The notes: generated by a model from the sequence alone, not told the origin. A DNA stretch of 64,000 bases from Prevotella corporis DSM 18810 = JCM 8529 (GCF_000430525.1 NZ_AUME01000002.1:154545-218544), one strand, 5' to 3'. Shown: positions 8,681 through 18,124, counted from the first letter of the stretch. Made by a program: numbers and translations.

Positions 8681-9133
8681 TTACTCCTTGTTTCTCGTGT
8701 CCATGCAGATGGTTACCGGACCATCGTTGAGCAATTCCACCTTCATGTCAGCCCCAAACTCGCCCGTTCCCACAGGTTTGCCCATCGCCTTGCTCAGTTC
8801 CTCGCAGAAATGGTTGTAGAGTGGGATGGCGATTTCATGTTTGGCGGCGTGGATATAGCTGGGACGATTGCCCTTTTTGTAGCTCGCCATGAGTGTAAAC
8901 TGCGACACAACGAGTGCGTCACCTCCTGTTTCCATGATATTCCGGTTCATAACCCCGTTCTCATCGTCGAATATACGTAGTCCGATGACTTTTCTCACGA
9001 GCCAGTCTATATCCTCGTTGCTGTCGTCATCGCCGATACCTAAAAGGATGAGAAATCCTTGTTGGATGGCAGATTTCACATTGCCTTCGATCGTAACGGA
9101 GGCATTTTTTACGCGTTGGATTACTATTCTCAT
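8681..9133 (-). CDS. dtd: D-aminoacyl-tRNA deacylase
   Basis: 150 residues. It hydrolyses D-amino acids (and glycine mischarged on tRNA-Ala) from tRNA in the cytosol. Both family signatures are present: VSQFTLMA (the SQ-x-T-x motif) and NDGPVTI (the GP-x-T cross-subunit motif). Length fits the bacterial DTD1 family exactly. The start MRIVIQRV is canonical. It appears to be the first gene of the run that ends with deoC: a -7 promoter element lies only four bases upstream of the ATG, so the transcript is probably leaderless. uvrC ends 18 bp upstream. Confidence 0.95.
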   Translation of the reverse strand: MRIVIQRVKNASVTIEGNVKSAIQQGFLILLGIGDDDSNEDIDWLVRKVIGLRIFDDENGVMNRNIMETGGDALVVSQFTLMASYKKGNRPSYIHAAKHEIAIPLYNHFCEELSKAMGKPVGTGEFGADMKVELLNDGPVTICMDTRNKE

Positions 9134-9137
9134 AGCG

Positions 9138-9145
9138 CAAATATA
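9138..9145 (-). promoter_or_regulatory. -7 promoter element of dtd
   Basis: On the minus strand TATATTTG, a full match to TAnnTTTG, ends 4 bases before the dtd ATG at 9133. Transcription from it would start at or next to the start codon. Confidence 0.55.
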
Positions 9146-9151
9146 ATCATT

Positions 9152-10996
9152 TTATTTTGATTGCTCCCCAGAGAGGTGGAAATAATTGTGTATTAATGTA
9201 GCTTTTTGTGGTCCAATAACTCCAGTAAGTTCTTGAATGTCAGCGCTTTTTATCCTTTTTACGGTCTTAAAGTTCTTCAATAGTAGCTCCTTTGATTTCT
9301 CACCGATTCCTTTTATCTCATCTAACTCGCTGTGTAGCTGATGCTTGGAGCGTTTGTTGCGGTGGAATGTAATAGCGAACCGATGCACTTCGTCTTGTAT
9401 TTGTGTCAGAATTTTGAAGAGTTCGGAGTTTGTTGGCAGTCCTATTGTTTGTGGGGGAAAGCCAAAGAGCAGTTCGTTTGTGCGGTGTCGGTTGTCCTTG
9501 GCAAGGCCAGCGATTGGGATTTGTAGTTGCAACTCGTCCTCAACGACCTCTCTGACCACCTCCATCTGGCCTTTTCCGCCATCGGTGATGATGAGGTCGG
9601 GTAGGGGTTCCTTAGCTTCTATTATGCGACTGTATCGCCTTCTCACAACTTCTTGCATGGAAGCATAGTCGTCTGGTCCGGCAACGGTTCTGATATTGTA
9701 TTTCCGATAGTCCTTTTTCGAGGGTTTCATCCCCTTATATACGACGCAGCCGGCTACGGCATCAGTTCCCGAAATGTTGGAATTGTCGAAACATTCAATA
9801 TGATAAGGCAACTTCGGCAGTTTGAGTTTCTCCTGTAATTCCTTCATTAATCGAGTCTGTTTCTGCTCCGGATTCAACTTTTCAGCTCTTTTAAGGCGGT
9901 CGAATTTGTACTGTTTGGCATTCATCTCCGACAGCTCCAGCAAGTGTTTCTTGTCCCCTCGTTGTGGGATAAAGAACTCAGCGTCTTTGATTCGGAAATC
10001 CATTTCAAAGGGAACAATAATCTCTTTTGCTGTGCTCTTGAATCGCTTGCGAATGTCAAGGATAGCCTCGTTGAGCAGCTCGGTGTCTGTTTCGTCCAAT
10101 TTACGTCGGTATTCGAAGGTAAAGCTCTGATTAATAGCACCGTTAGTCACATGAATATAGTTGATAAAAGCGTTCTTCTTATCGTCATTTACGATAGAGA
10201 ATACATCAACATCTGATATGGAATAGCTTACGATTTCGCTTTTAGCGGCAAAGTTTTCGAGTGCTATAAACTGTTGTTTGTAGGCCTCCGCCTCTTCGAA
10301 TCGAAGCTCCTCGGCGCATTTCTCCATCTTCTGGCGTAACAAGCGTTGAACGTCACGGGTGTTACCCTTGAGAATCTGTCGGGCAAGGTCGATGTTTTGC
10401 TGATAATCCTCGTACCCTTGCTTCCCAATACATGGTGCACCGCAGTTCCCAAGGTGATATTCCAAACAAGGTTTGTACTTCTTCCGCTCAATCCCCTCTT
10501 TGGTAATTGGCATCAAACATGTACGAGGCTTATATATTTTTTTGATGATATCGAGAATGGCATACATGCTCCCGATATGGCTATACGGACCATAATAGGT
10601 GCCATATCGCTTGTTTATGGTTCGAGTCTTGAAGATACGCGGCAAGTATTCGTTGGTTACACAGATGCTGGGATAGGTCTTGCCGTCTTTCAGTAAAACA
10701 TTGTACCTCGGTTGATATTGTTTGATGAGCTGATTCTCGATCAACAATGCGTCTTCCTCCGACTTTACGACTGTGTAAGTTATGTCATGAATCTTCGAAA
10801 CCAGCACTTTCGTCTTGAACCGGTCAACTTCCTTGTGGAAATAGGAAGATACCCTGTTCTTTAAGTTCTTCGCCTTGCCGACATAGATAATCGTATGTTG
10901 GTCGTCATAGTACTGATACGTGCCTGGTAGTTCAGGCAAGTTCAATGCTATGTTCTTCAAACGTTCCAAACGTTTCAGGTTTTCTTCCTTTGTCAT
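9152..10996 (-). CDS. uvrC: Excinuclease ABC subunit C
   Basis: 614 residues, the nuclease of UvrABC nucleotide excision repair that cuts on both sides of a lesion after UvrB loading. Domains in order: the GIY-YIG nuclease for the 3' cut (LPGTYQYYD...IIYVGKAKNLKNRV, about residues 18-50), a UvrB-interacting UVR motif with coiled-coil character (about 205-240, EELRFEEAEAYKQQ), the RNase H-like nuclease for the 5' cut (ECFDNSNISGTDAV near 405), and C-terminal helix-hairpin-helix DNA binding (DEIKGIGEKSKELLLKNF near 565). Length is normal. An in-frame ATG at the predicted start precedes the expected N-terminus by about 18 residues, which is common. Confidence 0.97.
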   Translation of the reverse strand: MTKEENLKRLERLKNIALNLPELPGTYQYYDDQHTIIYVGKAKNLKNRVSSYFHKEVDRFKTKVLVSKIHDITYTVVKSEEDALLIENQLIKQYQPRYNVLLKDGKTYPSICVTNEYLPRIFKTRTINKRYGTYYGPYSHIGSMYAILDIIKKIYKPRTCLMPITKEGIERKKYKPCLEYHLGNCGAPCIGKQGYEDYQQNIDLARQILKGNTRDVQRLLRQKMEKCAEELRFEEAEAYKQQFIALENFAAKSEIVSYSISDVDVFSIVNDDKKNAFINYIHVTNGAINQSFTFEYRRKLDETDTELLNEAILDIRKRFKSTAKEIIVPFEMDFRIKDAEFFIPQRGDKKHLLELSEMNAKQYKFDRLKRAEKLNPEQKQTRLMKELQEKLKLPKLPYHIECFDNSNISGTDAVAGCVVYKGMKPSKKDYRKYNIRTVAGPDDYASMQEVVRRRYSRIIEAKEPLPDLIITDGGKGQMEVVREVVEDELQLQIPIAGLAKDNRHRTNELLFGFPPQTIGLPTNSELFKILTQIQDEVHRFAITFHRNKRSKHQLHSELDEIKGIGEKSKELLLKNFKTVKRIKSADIQELTGVIGPQKATLIHNYFHLSGEQSK

Positions 10997-11033
10997 GTTG
11001 TAACTAACTTATGTAAAGCGGTTAAACGCTTGC

Positions 11034-11051
11034 TTGTTCCACGTGGAACAA
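11034..11051. promoter_or_regulatory. parS-like centromere site 1
   Basis: An 18-bp perfect palindrome with the core GTTCCACGTGGAAC. It fits the known ParB-binding consensus TGTTNCACGTGNAACA, in the C/G variant seen in several phyla. It is intergenic, between uvrC and apt. ParB binding is inferred from the match. Confidence 0.75.
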
Positions 11052-11172
11052 AGCGTGGCCGATTTGGATTCACTTTGTCGTGGGCAAGCTAATGGGATTA
11101 GTGCGATAGTCAAATGACATCCAAAGGTTGCGGGATTAGTGCTTGTTCACTGAAGCAATAATCAGATGAATG

Positions 11173-11703
11173 TCAGAATTTGAGAAGCGATGTTATCTCA
11201 ATGTCCTTGTCAAAGCAATCTCTACTGTTAGGAAACTCCTCATGCAGTTCGATGATAAAGTTGCAATACACTCTCTTAGGATTGAACTTTTTGACAAGAT
11301 CGCATGCGGCTTTCATCGTTCCTCCTGTAGCCAATAGGTCGTCGTGCAGAAGAATCACATCGTTTTCGTTGATGGCATCCTTGTGGATTTCTATTGTATC
11401 GATACCGTATTCCTTAGCATAGCTCTCTTGAACGGTCTCGCAAGGTAGCTTGCCGGGCTTGCGACAGAGGACGATACCTGCCCCAAGTCTGAGCGCAAGA
11501 GCAGAAGACATCACGAATCCCCGACTTTCGATGCCCACAATCTTAGTGATTCCTTTGTCTTTATAGATGTCGTACATCTCGTCGGTTATCTCTCTCAAGG
11601 CCTCTGGTGATTTAAAGAGGGTTGTGACATCACGAAAATTAACTCCTTTGATAGGCCAATCTGGAATACATCTCAGATTATCAAGTAATATTTTACTGTT
11701 CAT
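11173..11703 (-). CDS. apt: Adenine phosphoribosyltransferase
   Basis: 176 residues. It salvages adenine to AMP using 5-phosphoribosyl diphosphate. The PRPP-binding loop is clear (VILLHDDLLATGGTMKA, about residues 116-132), and the N-terminal region with IPDWPIKGVNFRDVTTLF and the FVMSSALALRLGAG segment match the APT family. Length is typical (170-180). It lies between uvrC and mnmG on the same strand, flanked on both sides by a parS-like palindrome. No separate promoter was recognised. Confidence 0.96.
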   Translation of the reverse strand: MNSKILLDNLRCIPDWPIKGVNFRDVTTLFKSPEALREITDEMYDIYKDKGITKIVGIESRGFVMSSALALRLGAGIVLCRKPGKLPCETVQESYAKEYGIDTIEIHKDAINENDVILLHDDLLATGGTMKAACDLVKKFNPKRVYCNFIIELHEEFPNSRDCFDKDIEITSLLKF

Positions 11704-11737
11704 TTTCAGTTAGTTGTATGATTGTTTTCTTTTATTT

Positions 11738-11751
11738 GTTTCACGTGAAAC
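11738..11751. promoter_or_regulatory. parS-like centromere site 2
   Basis: The 14-bp perfect palindrome GTTTCACGTGAAAC, preceded by T: 15 of 16 bases agree with the classical parS TGTTTCACGTGAAACA. It lies in the 58-bp gap between apt and mnmG, 687 bp from the end of site 1. Confidence 0.8.
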
Positions 11752-11761
11752 TATATATTCC

Positions 11762-13633
11762 CTATCTTCCCATCAGCACGAGCAGAACATTTATGTCGCT
11801 TGGACTGACCCCTGGAATGCGGCTTGCTTGGGCTAATGTCTCAGGTTGTATGCGTTCCAATTTCTGTCGGCATTCGGTTGACAGGTCATGAATCTTGTTA
11901 TAGTCGAAGTGACCTTTTATTTTGATGTCCTCCAGACGATGCATTTTCTCTGCGAAGGTTCGCTCCCGCTCGATGTAACCTTTATATTTCATCTTTATTT
12001 CGGCAGCTTCGGAAATTTCGTGCTTTCGGTTTTTCGACGCTTCCAATATTTCTTTGAGCTTTGGAATCTGCTTTGCCAATTCTTCAATGCTAATTCCTGG
12101 ACGCGCAATCAGATCAACAACCTTAACAGTTGAGTGGAGTGGGGAGCTGCCGATGCTTTCCAAATAGCCGTTGATATCGTTTGGTTTGACAGCATTTTTC
12201 TCACAAAAGCCGATGATTCTGGCGATATTTTCTTTCTTTTCTACCCACCAGTCATATCTCTCTCTTGTTGCAATTCCTAATTCATAGGCCTTCTCCGTGA
12301 GTCTGGCATCAGCATCATCCTGTCGCAAAAGTATTCGGTATTCTGCCCTTGATGTGAACATTCGATAGGGTTCATCGACACCTTTAGTGGTCAAATCGTC
12401 GATGAGTACGCCGATATAGCTCTCGTCTCGTTTCATGATAAACGGGTCTTTGCCTGAGCATAGGTGGGCTGCATTGATGCCGGCCACCAATCCTTGTCCA
12501 CCAGCTTCCTCATATCCTGTTGTTCCATTCACCTGTCCTGCGAAGAATAATCCTTCAATAATCTTCGATTCCAACGAAGGTTTCAGTTGCGTTGGGTCGA
12601 AGTAATCGTACTCAATGGCATATCCTGGCCGATAGATTTTCGCATCTCTCAACGCTGGTATCTTGTGTATGGCCTCCAGTTGGATTTCCCATGGCATACT
12701 TGATGAAAACCCGTTCAGGTACATTTCGTTTGTGTCGGTACCCTCAGGTTCGAGGAAAAGCGGGTGAGTAGGTTTGTCGGGGAATATGACGAGCTTTGTT
12801 TCGATAGACGGACAGTAGCGTGGTCCTGTGCTTTGAATTTGTCCGTTGAAGAGCGGAGAGTCTGCAATTCCCGACCTTAGAATCTCGTGTGATTCCTCGT
12901 TGGTGGAGCAAGTCCAACACGGCAGTTGAGGCAACTTCCTCACTTTATTAAGATAAGAGAAGTGGTGATAGTCGTTTTCGCCCGGCTGTTCTTCCATTTC
13001 GTCGAAGTGAACCGACCGTTTGTCTATGCGTACCGGTGTACCCGTTTTCATTCGCAAACTCCTTATCCCCCAACGTGTTATACTTTCCGTAAAGTTATGT
13101 ACGGCCAACTCGGCGCATCGTCCACCCTCCACCTGCCGGTGTCCGATGTGCATCAGTCCGTTTAGGAACGTTCCAGCTGACACTATCACTGCTTTGGCAA
13201 ATATTTCAATACCCCATATTGTCCTGATACCCATCACTTTATTATCCTTTACAAGCAATTCGTCGGCTTGGTCTTGAATAATGTCGAGGTTGTCGGTATG
13301 GTCAAGTGTTCTTTTCCATTCCGAAATGAATTTCTCGCGGTCGCATTGAGCTCTCGGACTCCACACTGCTGGTCCTTTAGAGCGGTTAAGCATGCGGAAT
13401 TGGATGGCAGTTGCGTCAGTGATAAGTCCCATATAACCTCCGAGTGCATCTATTTCCCTGACTATTTGGCCTTTGGCAATTCCCCCAATGGCAGGATTGC
13501 AGCTCATTTGCGCAATCTTGTTCATGTCCATTGTAACCAAACATGTCTTTGCACCCATGTTTGCTGCCGCCGTTGCTGCTTCGCAACCTGCGTGTCCGCC
13601 ACCTATTACAAGTATATCATACCTGAAATTCAT
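11762..13633 (-). CDS. mnmG: tRNA uridine 5-carboxymethylaminomethyl modification enzyme, FAD subunit
   Basis: 623 residues, full length. With MnmE it installs the carboxymethylaminomethyl group on wobble uridine 34 of certain tRNAs. The FAD-binding Rossmann motif is at the N-terminus (VIGGGHAGCEAATAAANMG), followed by the MnmG signatures CNPAIGGIAKGQIVREIDALGG near residue 45 and GLFFAGQVNGTTGYEEAGGQGL near residue 365. The C-terminal helical domain that contacts tRNA and MnmE is complete. mnmG (gidA) is often close to oriC in bacteria, which agrees with the parS-like sites just downstream. A TACTTTTG promoter element lies at 13655-13662. Confidence 0.98.
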   Translation of the reverse strand: MNFRYDILVIGGGHAGCEAATAAANMGAKTCLVTMDMNKIAQMSCNPAIGGIAKGQIVREIDALGGYMGLITDATAIQFRMLNRSKGPAVWSPRAQCDREKFISEWKRTLDHTDNLDIIQDQADELLVKDNKVMGIRTIWGIEIFAKAVIVSAGTFLNGLMHIGHRQVEGGRCAELAVHNFTESITRWGIRSLRMKTGTPVRIDKRSVHFDEMEEQPGENDYHHFSYLNKVRKLPQLPCWTCSTNEESHEILRSGIADSPLFNGQIQSTGPRYCPSIETKLVIFPDKPTHPLFLEPEGTDTNEMYLNGFSSSMPWEIQLEAIHKIPALRDAKIYRPGYAIEYDYFDPTQLKPSLESKIIEGLFFAGQVNGTTGYEEAGGQGLVAGINAAHLCSGKDPFIMKRDESYIGVLIDDLTTKGVDEPYRMFTSRAEYRILLRQDDADARLTEKAYELGIATRERYDWWVEKKENIARIIGFCEKNAVKPNDINGYLESIGSSPLHSTVKVVDLIARPGISIEELAKQIPKLKEILEASKNRKHEISEAAEIKMKYKGYIERERTFAEKMHRLEDIKIKGHFDYNKIHDLSTECRQKLERIQPETLAQASRIPGVSPSDINVLLVLMGR

Positions 13634-13654
13634 CTTTTTGCCTTATTTTTTTTG

Positions 13655-13662
13655 CAAAAGTA
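13655..13662 (-). promoter_or_regulatory. -7 promoter element of mnmG
   Basis: TACTTTTG on the minus strand, 21 bp upstream of the mnmG ATG at 13633. Confidence 0.55.
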
Positions 13663-13910
13663 AGCAATTTAATTGAAAGTATCCGTAAATATTTCTTATT
13701 ATTAGACTTGATGACCTCTGTATAATAATGTGAGCCATCGGCTTATAACCATTCAACAGATGATTTTACACATCTTTTCGATTAGCGGGTGGGAGAAGGT
13801 GAGTGACGGGCATTAATGTTGAATATACAGTATCTTTGAAAAGAGTTTTGATCTCCTTTGACATCCTTTTATTTTACAAAATTCAATTTTTCTGTTTCAT
13901 TTTTAATAGA

Positions 13911-14050
13911 CAGATATATAGCGACTTATAAAACTATCCTAAAAAGCTGACCTTTTGTGATGTCATAGCTGACCTTTTGTGACGTCATAGCTGACCTTTT
14001 GCACTGTCATAGCTGAGTCTTTATCCGCTGTTTTTGAAATTATTTTACAA
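13911..14050 (+). repeat. 140-bp composite intergenic element, copy 2
   Basis: Four 22-bp units at 13943, 13965, 13987 and 14009. The first three are almost identical direct repeats (core A-A/T-AGCTGACCTTTTG), the most regular array in the window. Box B is clear (GAAATTATTTTACAA, 14036-14050) exactly 14 bp after the last core; box A (13911-13922) is weak. Unlike copies 1, 4 and 6, its units cannot pair with each other as hairpins. It lies between divergent mnmG and frdC. Confidence 0.85.
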
Positions 14051-14364
14051 TCTACGGCCAAATCCGATTAAAATAGTGATAATTCCCTGTAAGTGCAACG
14101 ACTATTGACGAGAGAATGAAAGTCAAGACATGCATGAATGATCAGTACTCTGGACTGATAATTTCAATCCTTTCCCGCTGGCTAACATCTTGTAAGTGAA
14201 TCTTTGAATATTGTATATATTTGTTCCGCTTTATCATCATCCTTTTGATTCTTTGTAAGTGCCGTGGTTTAGCCACTTTACTGATAGTTTTACATTTCTT
14301 GTTTAGAAATTGTCAATATAGTGTGTTTAGCGTGTCATGAAGCCTTGCTTTTTAGTCAAAAAAC

Positions 14365-14395
14365 TTTGTTTTATCATTAAAATGTAGTATTTTTG
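14365..14395 (+). promoter_or_regulatory. Promoter of the frdCAB operon
   Basis: TTTG at 14365-14368 and TATTTTTG at 14388-14395 are separated by 19 bp, a full match to the Bacteroidota -33/-7 promoter. The leader to frdC would be about 130 nt and contains a small hairpin with arms AATACC and GGTATT. Confidence 0.8.
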
Positions 14396-14533
14396 CAGCA
14401 CAGAAAGACCCTATGAATACCAATACGTGGGTATTATTCGTTTAAAAATAGTTAAAACACCTATTTGCGAAAGCTTCATGTATTATCGAGGAAATTAATT
14501 CTAACAGTTTAAATATTTAAAATCAAAACATTT

Positions 14534-15223
14534 ATGTGGTTAATCAATTCATCCATCGGTAGAAAGGTTGTGATGTCCGTAACCGGCATTGCTCTTATTC
14601 TATTCCTGACATTCCACATGTCGATGAATGTTGTTGCGTTGTTCTCAGGCGAGGCTTACAACATGATTTGTGAGTTCCTGGGTGCCAATTGGTATGCAGT
14701 CGTTGCTACAATTGGACTTGGAGCATTGACAGTGTGTCATATTGTTTACGCGTTTATTCTGACAGCGCAGAACCGTCGTGCACGTGGTAACGAGCGTTAT
14801 GAAGTTTCCGCTTCACAACCAATGGTAGAGTGGGCTTCAAAGAACATGTTGGTGCTGGGTATCATTATCCTTTTGGGTCTGGTACTCCACTTCTTCAACT
14901 TCTGGTACAACATGATGTTTGCTGAACTCTTCCATGTTGCCGATCCATTGGGCGACCCTACTAACGGTTTCGGTTACATCAAGGAGACATTTGCCAATCC
15001 AGTATTCGTCGTTCTCTATGTCATTTGGCTTGTTGCCATCTGGTTCCATCTCTCACATGGTTTCTGGAGCGCCATGCAGACCATTGGTATCAATGGCAAG
15101 GTGTGGTTCAACCGCTGGAGAATCATAGGTTTGGTTTACACAACCCTTCTCATGCTCGGCTTCTTGGTTGTTGTTCTTGCATTCGCATTTGGCTGCGCAC
15201 CAAGTCTTTGCTGTGTTGCTTAA
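14534..15223 (+). CDS. frdC: Fumarate reductase / succinate dehydrogenase cytochrome b subunit
   Basis: 229 residues, an integral membrane protein with five hydrophobic helices. It anchors the FrdAB dimer to the inner membrane and carries heme b and the menaquinone site. Histidines that could be heme ligands lie within helices (FHMSMN near residue 29, TVCHIVYAF near 70, VLHFFNFWY near 119, WFHLSHGFW near 170). A single five-helix subunit with two hemes is the type found in Bacteroides, Wolinella and Bacillus. First gene of frdCAB with a strong promoter upstream. In anaerobic Bacteroidota the complex mainly runs as fumarate reductase, ending a short respiratory chain and leading to succinate and propionate; that direction is inferred. 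Confidence 0.95.
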   Translation: MWLINSSIGRKVVMSVTGIALILFLTFHMSMNVVALFSGEAYNMICEFLGANWYAVVATIGLGALTVCHIVYAFILTAQNRRARGNERYEVSASQPMVEWASKNMLVLGIIILLGLVLHFFNFWYNMMFAELFHVADPLGDPTNGFGYIKETFANPVFVVLYVIWLVAIWFHLSHGFWSAMQTIGINGKVWFNRWRIIGLVYTTLLMLGFLVVVLAFAFGCAPSLCCVA

Positions 15224-15251
15224 TTCATAATATTTAGAAAAGTACAAGATT

Positions 15252-17234
15252 ATGGCTAAAATATTAGATTCGAAAATTCCAGAAGGACCAGTAGCTGAGA
15301 AGTGGAGCAACTACAAAGCTCACCAACGACTGGTTAATCCTAAAAACAAACTGAAGCTTGATGTCATCGTTGTTGGTACGGGACTGGCCGGAGCCAGTGC
15401 TGCTGCCTCACTCGGTGAGATGGGCTTTACCGTATATAACTTCTGCATTCAGGACTCACCGCGTCGCGCTCACTCTATTGCTGCCCAGGGAGGTATCAAT
15501 GCCGCAAAGAATTATCAGAACGATGGCGACTCTATTTATCGCCTTTTCTACGATACAGTCAAAGGTGGCGACTACCGTGCTCGTGAAGCCAACGTCTATC
15601 GCTTAGCGGAAGTGTCAAACAGCATAATTGACCAGTGTGTGGCACAAGGCGTTCCATTCGCTCGTGAGTATGGTGGTATGTTGGCAAACCGTTCTTTCGG
15701 TGGCGCACAGGTTTCCCGTACGTTCTATGCCAAGGGACAGACGGGTCAGCAACTTCTTCTCGGCGCTTATTCTGCGCTCAGCAAGCAGGTTCACGACGGT
15801 CGTGTAAAGCTCTACACCCGTTACGAAATGGAAGACGTGGTGATTGTCAACGACCGAGCACGCGGTATCATTGCCAAGAACTTGGTTACCGGAAAGTTGG
15901 AGCGTTTCTCAGCCAATGCCGTTGTGATTGCCACTGGTGGTTATGGCAATGCTTACTTCCTTTCAACCAATGCCATGGGTTGCAACTGTACTGCGGCCGT
16001 TCAATGTTATCGCAAGGGTGCGTTCTTTGCCAACCCTGCCTTTGTTCAGATTCACCCAACCTGTATCCCCGTTCACGGCGACAAGCAGTCAAAGTTGACC
16101 CTGATGTCAGAGTCTCTGCGTAACGACGGACGTATCTGGGTGCCTAAGAACATCGAGGACGCAAAGGCACTTCAGGAAGGGACAAAGAAGGGCTCAGACA
16201 TTCCTGAAGAAGAGCGCGACTATTATTTGGAACGTCGTTATCCAGCATTCGGTAACCTCGTACCTCGCGATGTGGCTTCTCGTGCTGCAAAGGAACGTTG
16301 CGACCACGGATTTGGTGTCAACAACACTGGTTTGGCCGTATTCCTCGACTTCTCCGAGAGTATCAACCGTCTCGGTATCGACGTCATTCGCCAGCGTTAC
16401 GGCAACCTCTTCGACATGTATGAGGAAATCACCGATGTGAATCCAGGCGAGTTGGCTAAGGAAATCAATGGTGTTAAGTACTATAATCCAATGATGATCT
16501 ATCCTGCCATCCACTATACGATGGGCGGAATTTGGGTAGATTATGAGCTTCAGACTACCATCAGGGGTCTCTTCGCTATCGGAGAATGCAACTTCTCAGA
16601 CCACGGAGCCAACCGTCTGGGTGCCTCTGCTTTGATGCAAGGTCTTGCCGACGGTTATTTCGTGTTGCCTTACACCATTCAGAACTATTTGGCCGATCAG
16701 GAAATCTGGCCGCATTTATCAACAGATCTTCCTGAATTCGAAGCTGCCGAGAAGGGAGTACAAGCCGAAATCGACCGTTTGATGGGCATTCAGGGCAAGC
16801 GCTCTGTTGATTCAATCCACAAGGAGTTCGGACGCATCCTCTGGGAGTACGTAGGCATGGGCCGTACGCTCGAAGGTCTGAAGACGGGACTTGAGAAAAT
16901 GAAAGCACTTCGTGACGAATTCAACACCAACCTCTTCATTCCCGGAAGCAAGGAAGGACTCAACGTCGAGCTCGACAAAGCTATCCACCTCCGTGACTTC
17001 ATCCTTATGGGCGAGCTGATTGCTTTCGACGCAATCTCACGTAATGAAAGCTGTGGTGGTCACTTCCGCGAAGAGTATCAAACCGAGGAAGGCGAGGCCA
17101 AGCGCGACGACGAAAACTACTTCTATGTAGGCTGCTGGGAGTACATGGGCGATGATAAGGTTGCTCCAGAACTCACCAAGGAACCGCTCGAATATGAGGC
17201 AATCAAGGTTCAAACACGTAACTACAAGAATTAA
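15252..17234 (+). CDS. frdA: Fumarate reductase / succinate dehydrogenase flavoprotein subunit
   Basis: 660 residues, the catalytic FAD subunit interconverting fumarate and succinate on the cytoplasmic side. The dinucleotide fold begins at [19 protein letters not shown] (about residue 37). The histidine expected to bind FAD covalently is in [11 protein letters not shown] (about residue 75). HPTCIPVHG and the capping region with [14 protein letters not shown] near the C-terminal third are conserved. It follows frdC by 28 bp and precedes frdB by 45 bp. The N-terminal extension of about 35 residues before the Rossmann fold and the overall length resemble the Bacteroides form. Complete and undisturbed. 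Confidence 0.97.
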   Translation: MAKILDSKIPEGPVAEKWSNYKAHQRLVNPKNKLKLDVIVVGTGLAGASAAASLGEMGFTVYNFCIQDSPRRAHSIAAQGGINAAKNYQNDGDSIYRLFYDTVKGGDYRAREANVYRLAEVSNSIIDQCVAQGVPFAREYGGMLANRSFGGAQVSRTFYAKGQTGQQLLLGAYSALSKQVHDGRVKLYTRYEMEDVVIVNDRARGIIAKNLVTGKLERFSANAVVIATGGYGNAYFLSTNAMGCNCTAAVQCYRKGAFFANPAFVQIHPTCIPVHGDKQSKLTLMSESLRNDGRIWVPKNIEDAKALQEGTKKGSDIPEEERDYYLERRYPAFGNLVPRDVASRAAKERCDHGFGVNNTGLAVFLDFSESINRLGIDVIRQRYGNLFDMYEEITDVNPGELAKEINGVKYYNPMMIYPAIHYTMGGIWVDYELQTTIRGLFAIGECNFSDHGANRLGASALMQGLADGYFVLPYTIQNYLADQEIWPHLSTDLPEFEAAEKGVQAEIDRLMGIQGKRSVDSIHKEFGRILWEYVGMGRTLEGLKTGLEKMKALRDEFNTNLFIPGSKEGLNVELDKAIHLRDFILMGELIAFDAISRNESCGGHFREEYQTEEGEAKRDDENYFYVGCWEYMGDDKVAPELTKEPLEYEAIKVQTRNYKN

Positions 17235-17279
17235 TATAGGTCAAAGTTGCTTTCAACAAACAATAAAAAGAAATTCAAT

Positions 17280-18035
17280 ATGGAAAAAAATATAAGTTTC
17301 ACACTTAGAGTTTGGCGTCAGAACGGACCTACAGCAAAGGGCCATTTTGATACTTTTGAGATGAAGGACATCACTGGCGACACTTCCTTCCTTGAGATGC
17401 TGGATATACTCAATGAGCAACTCATCGAGGACGGTCAGGAGCCATTTGTCTTCGACCATGACTGCCGCGAGGGTATCTGCGGTATGTGCTCACTCTACAT
17501 CAACGGTCACCCACACGGACTTGCTACGGGTGCTACCACTTGCCAGCTTTACATGCGTCGTTTCAACGATGGCGACGTCATCACCGTAGAGCCTTGGCGC
17601 TCAGCCGCATTCCCAGTTATCAAGGATTGCATGGTTGACCGTGGCGCATTCGACAAGATTATTCAGGCAGGTGGCTACACCAGTGTTCGCACCGGACAAC
17701 CACAGGACGCCAATGCCATCCTTATTTCCAAAGAGGCTGCCGACGAAGCAATGGACTGTGCCACATGTATCGGTTGCGCGGCTTGCGTTGCAGCTTGCAA
17801 GAACGGTTCGGCAATGTTGTTCCTCTCTTCAAAGGTCAGTCAGCTGGCATTGCTCCCACAGGGTCGCCCAGAGGCTGCAAGACGTGCCAAGAACATGATT
17901 ATGAAGATGGAGGAGCTCGGCTTCGGTAACTGTACCAACACCCGTGCCTGTGAGGCAGAGTGCCCAAAGAACGAGTCTATCGCCAATATCGCCCGCCTGA
18001 ACCGTGAGTTCATCAAGGCGAAGCTTGCCGACTAA
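17280..18035 (+). CDS. frdB: Fumarate reductase / succinate dehydrogenase iron-sulfur subunit
   Basis: 251 residues. It transfers electrons between the flavoprotein and heme/menaquinone through three clusters. The [2Fe-2S] ligands are in [13 protein letters not shown] (about residues 65-77) with a last cysteine in GATTC. The C-terminal cysteine sets [14 protein letters not shown] (about 157-170) and [14 protein letters not shown] (about 218-231) hold the [4Fe-4S] and [3Fe-4S] clusters. The start is the ATG at 17280 ([14 protein letters not shown]); an earlier codon would add eleven lysine- and asparagine-rich residues in the intercistronic gap. The operon ends at the terminator at 18084-18124. 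Confidence 0.97.
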   Translation: MEKNISFTLRVWRQNGPTAKGHFDTFEMKDITGDTSFLEMLDILNEQLIEDGQEPFVFDHDCREGICGMCSLYINGHPHGLATGATTCQLYMRRFNDGDVITVEPWRSAAFPVIKDCMVDRGAFDKIIQAGGYTSVRTGQPQDANAILISKEAADEAMDCATCIGCAACVAACKNGSAMLFLSSKVSQLALLPQGRPEAARRAKNMIMKMEELGFGNCTNTRACEAECPKNESIANIARLNREFIKAKLAD

Positions 18036-18083
18036 CTTCTAATTTTTAAGGAAAGCTACACTTTTCTTACTAAGATCTGATAC

Positions 18084-18124
18084 AAATCCCATGACACTTT
18101 CATTGGTGTCGTGGGATTTTTTTT
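18084..18124 (+). terminator. Terminator of frdCAB
   Basis: AAATCCCATGACAC pairs with GTGTCGTGGGATTT over 14 positions (one G.T-type pair) around an 8-nt loop and is followed by eight or more T. Confidence 0.9.

Larger units (their letters stand above)
13634..14533. other. 900-bp intergenic region between mnmG and frdC
   Basis: No plausible gene. It holds the mnmG promoter element, copy 2 of the 140-bp element (13911-14050), and the frd promoter. Because mnmG and parS sites are near, I looked for DnaA boxes (TTATCCACA) and AT-rich iterons and saw no convincing cluster, so I do not call an origin here. Confidence 0.6.

Noticed and set aside
13943..14030. CRISPR array
   Set aside because: The 22-bp units follow each other without unique spacers, there are only four of them, and no cas gene is near. 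The same unit set recurs in ten intergenic regions.
13634..14533. Possible replication origin beside mnmG and the parS-like sites
   Set aside because: No cluster of DnaA boxes and no iterons apart from the dispersed 22-bp element, which also occurs in nine other places far from here.
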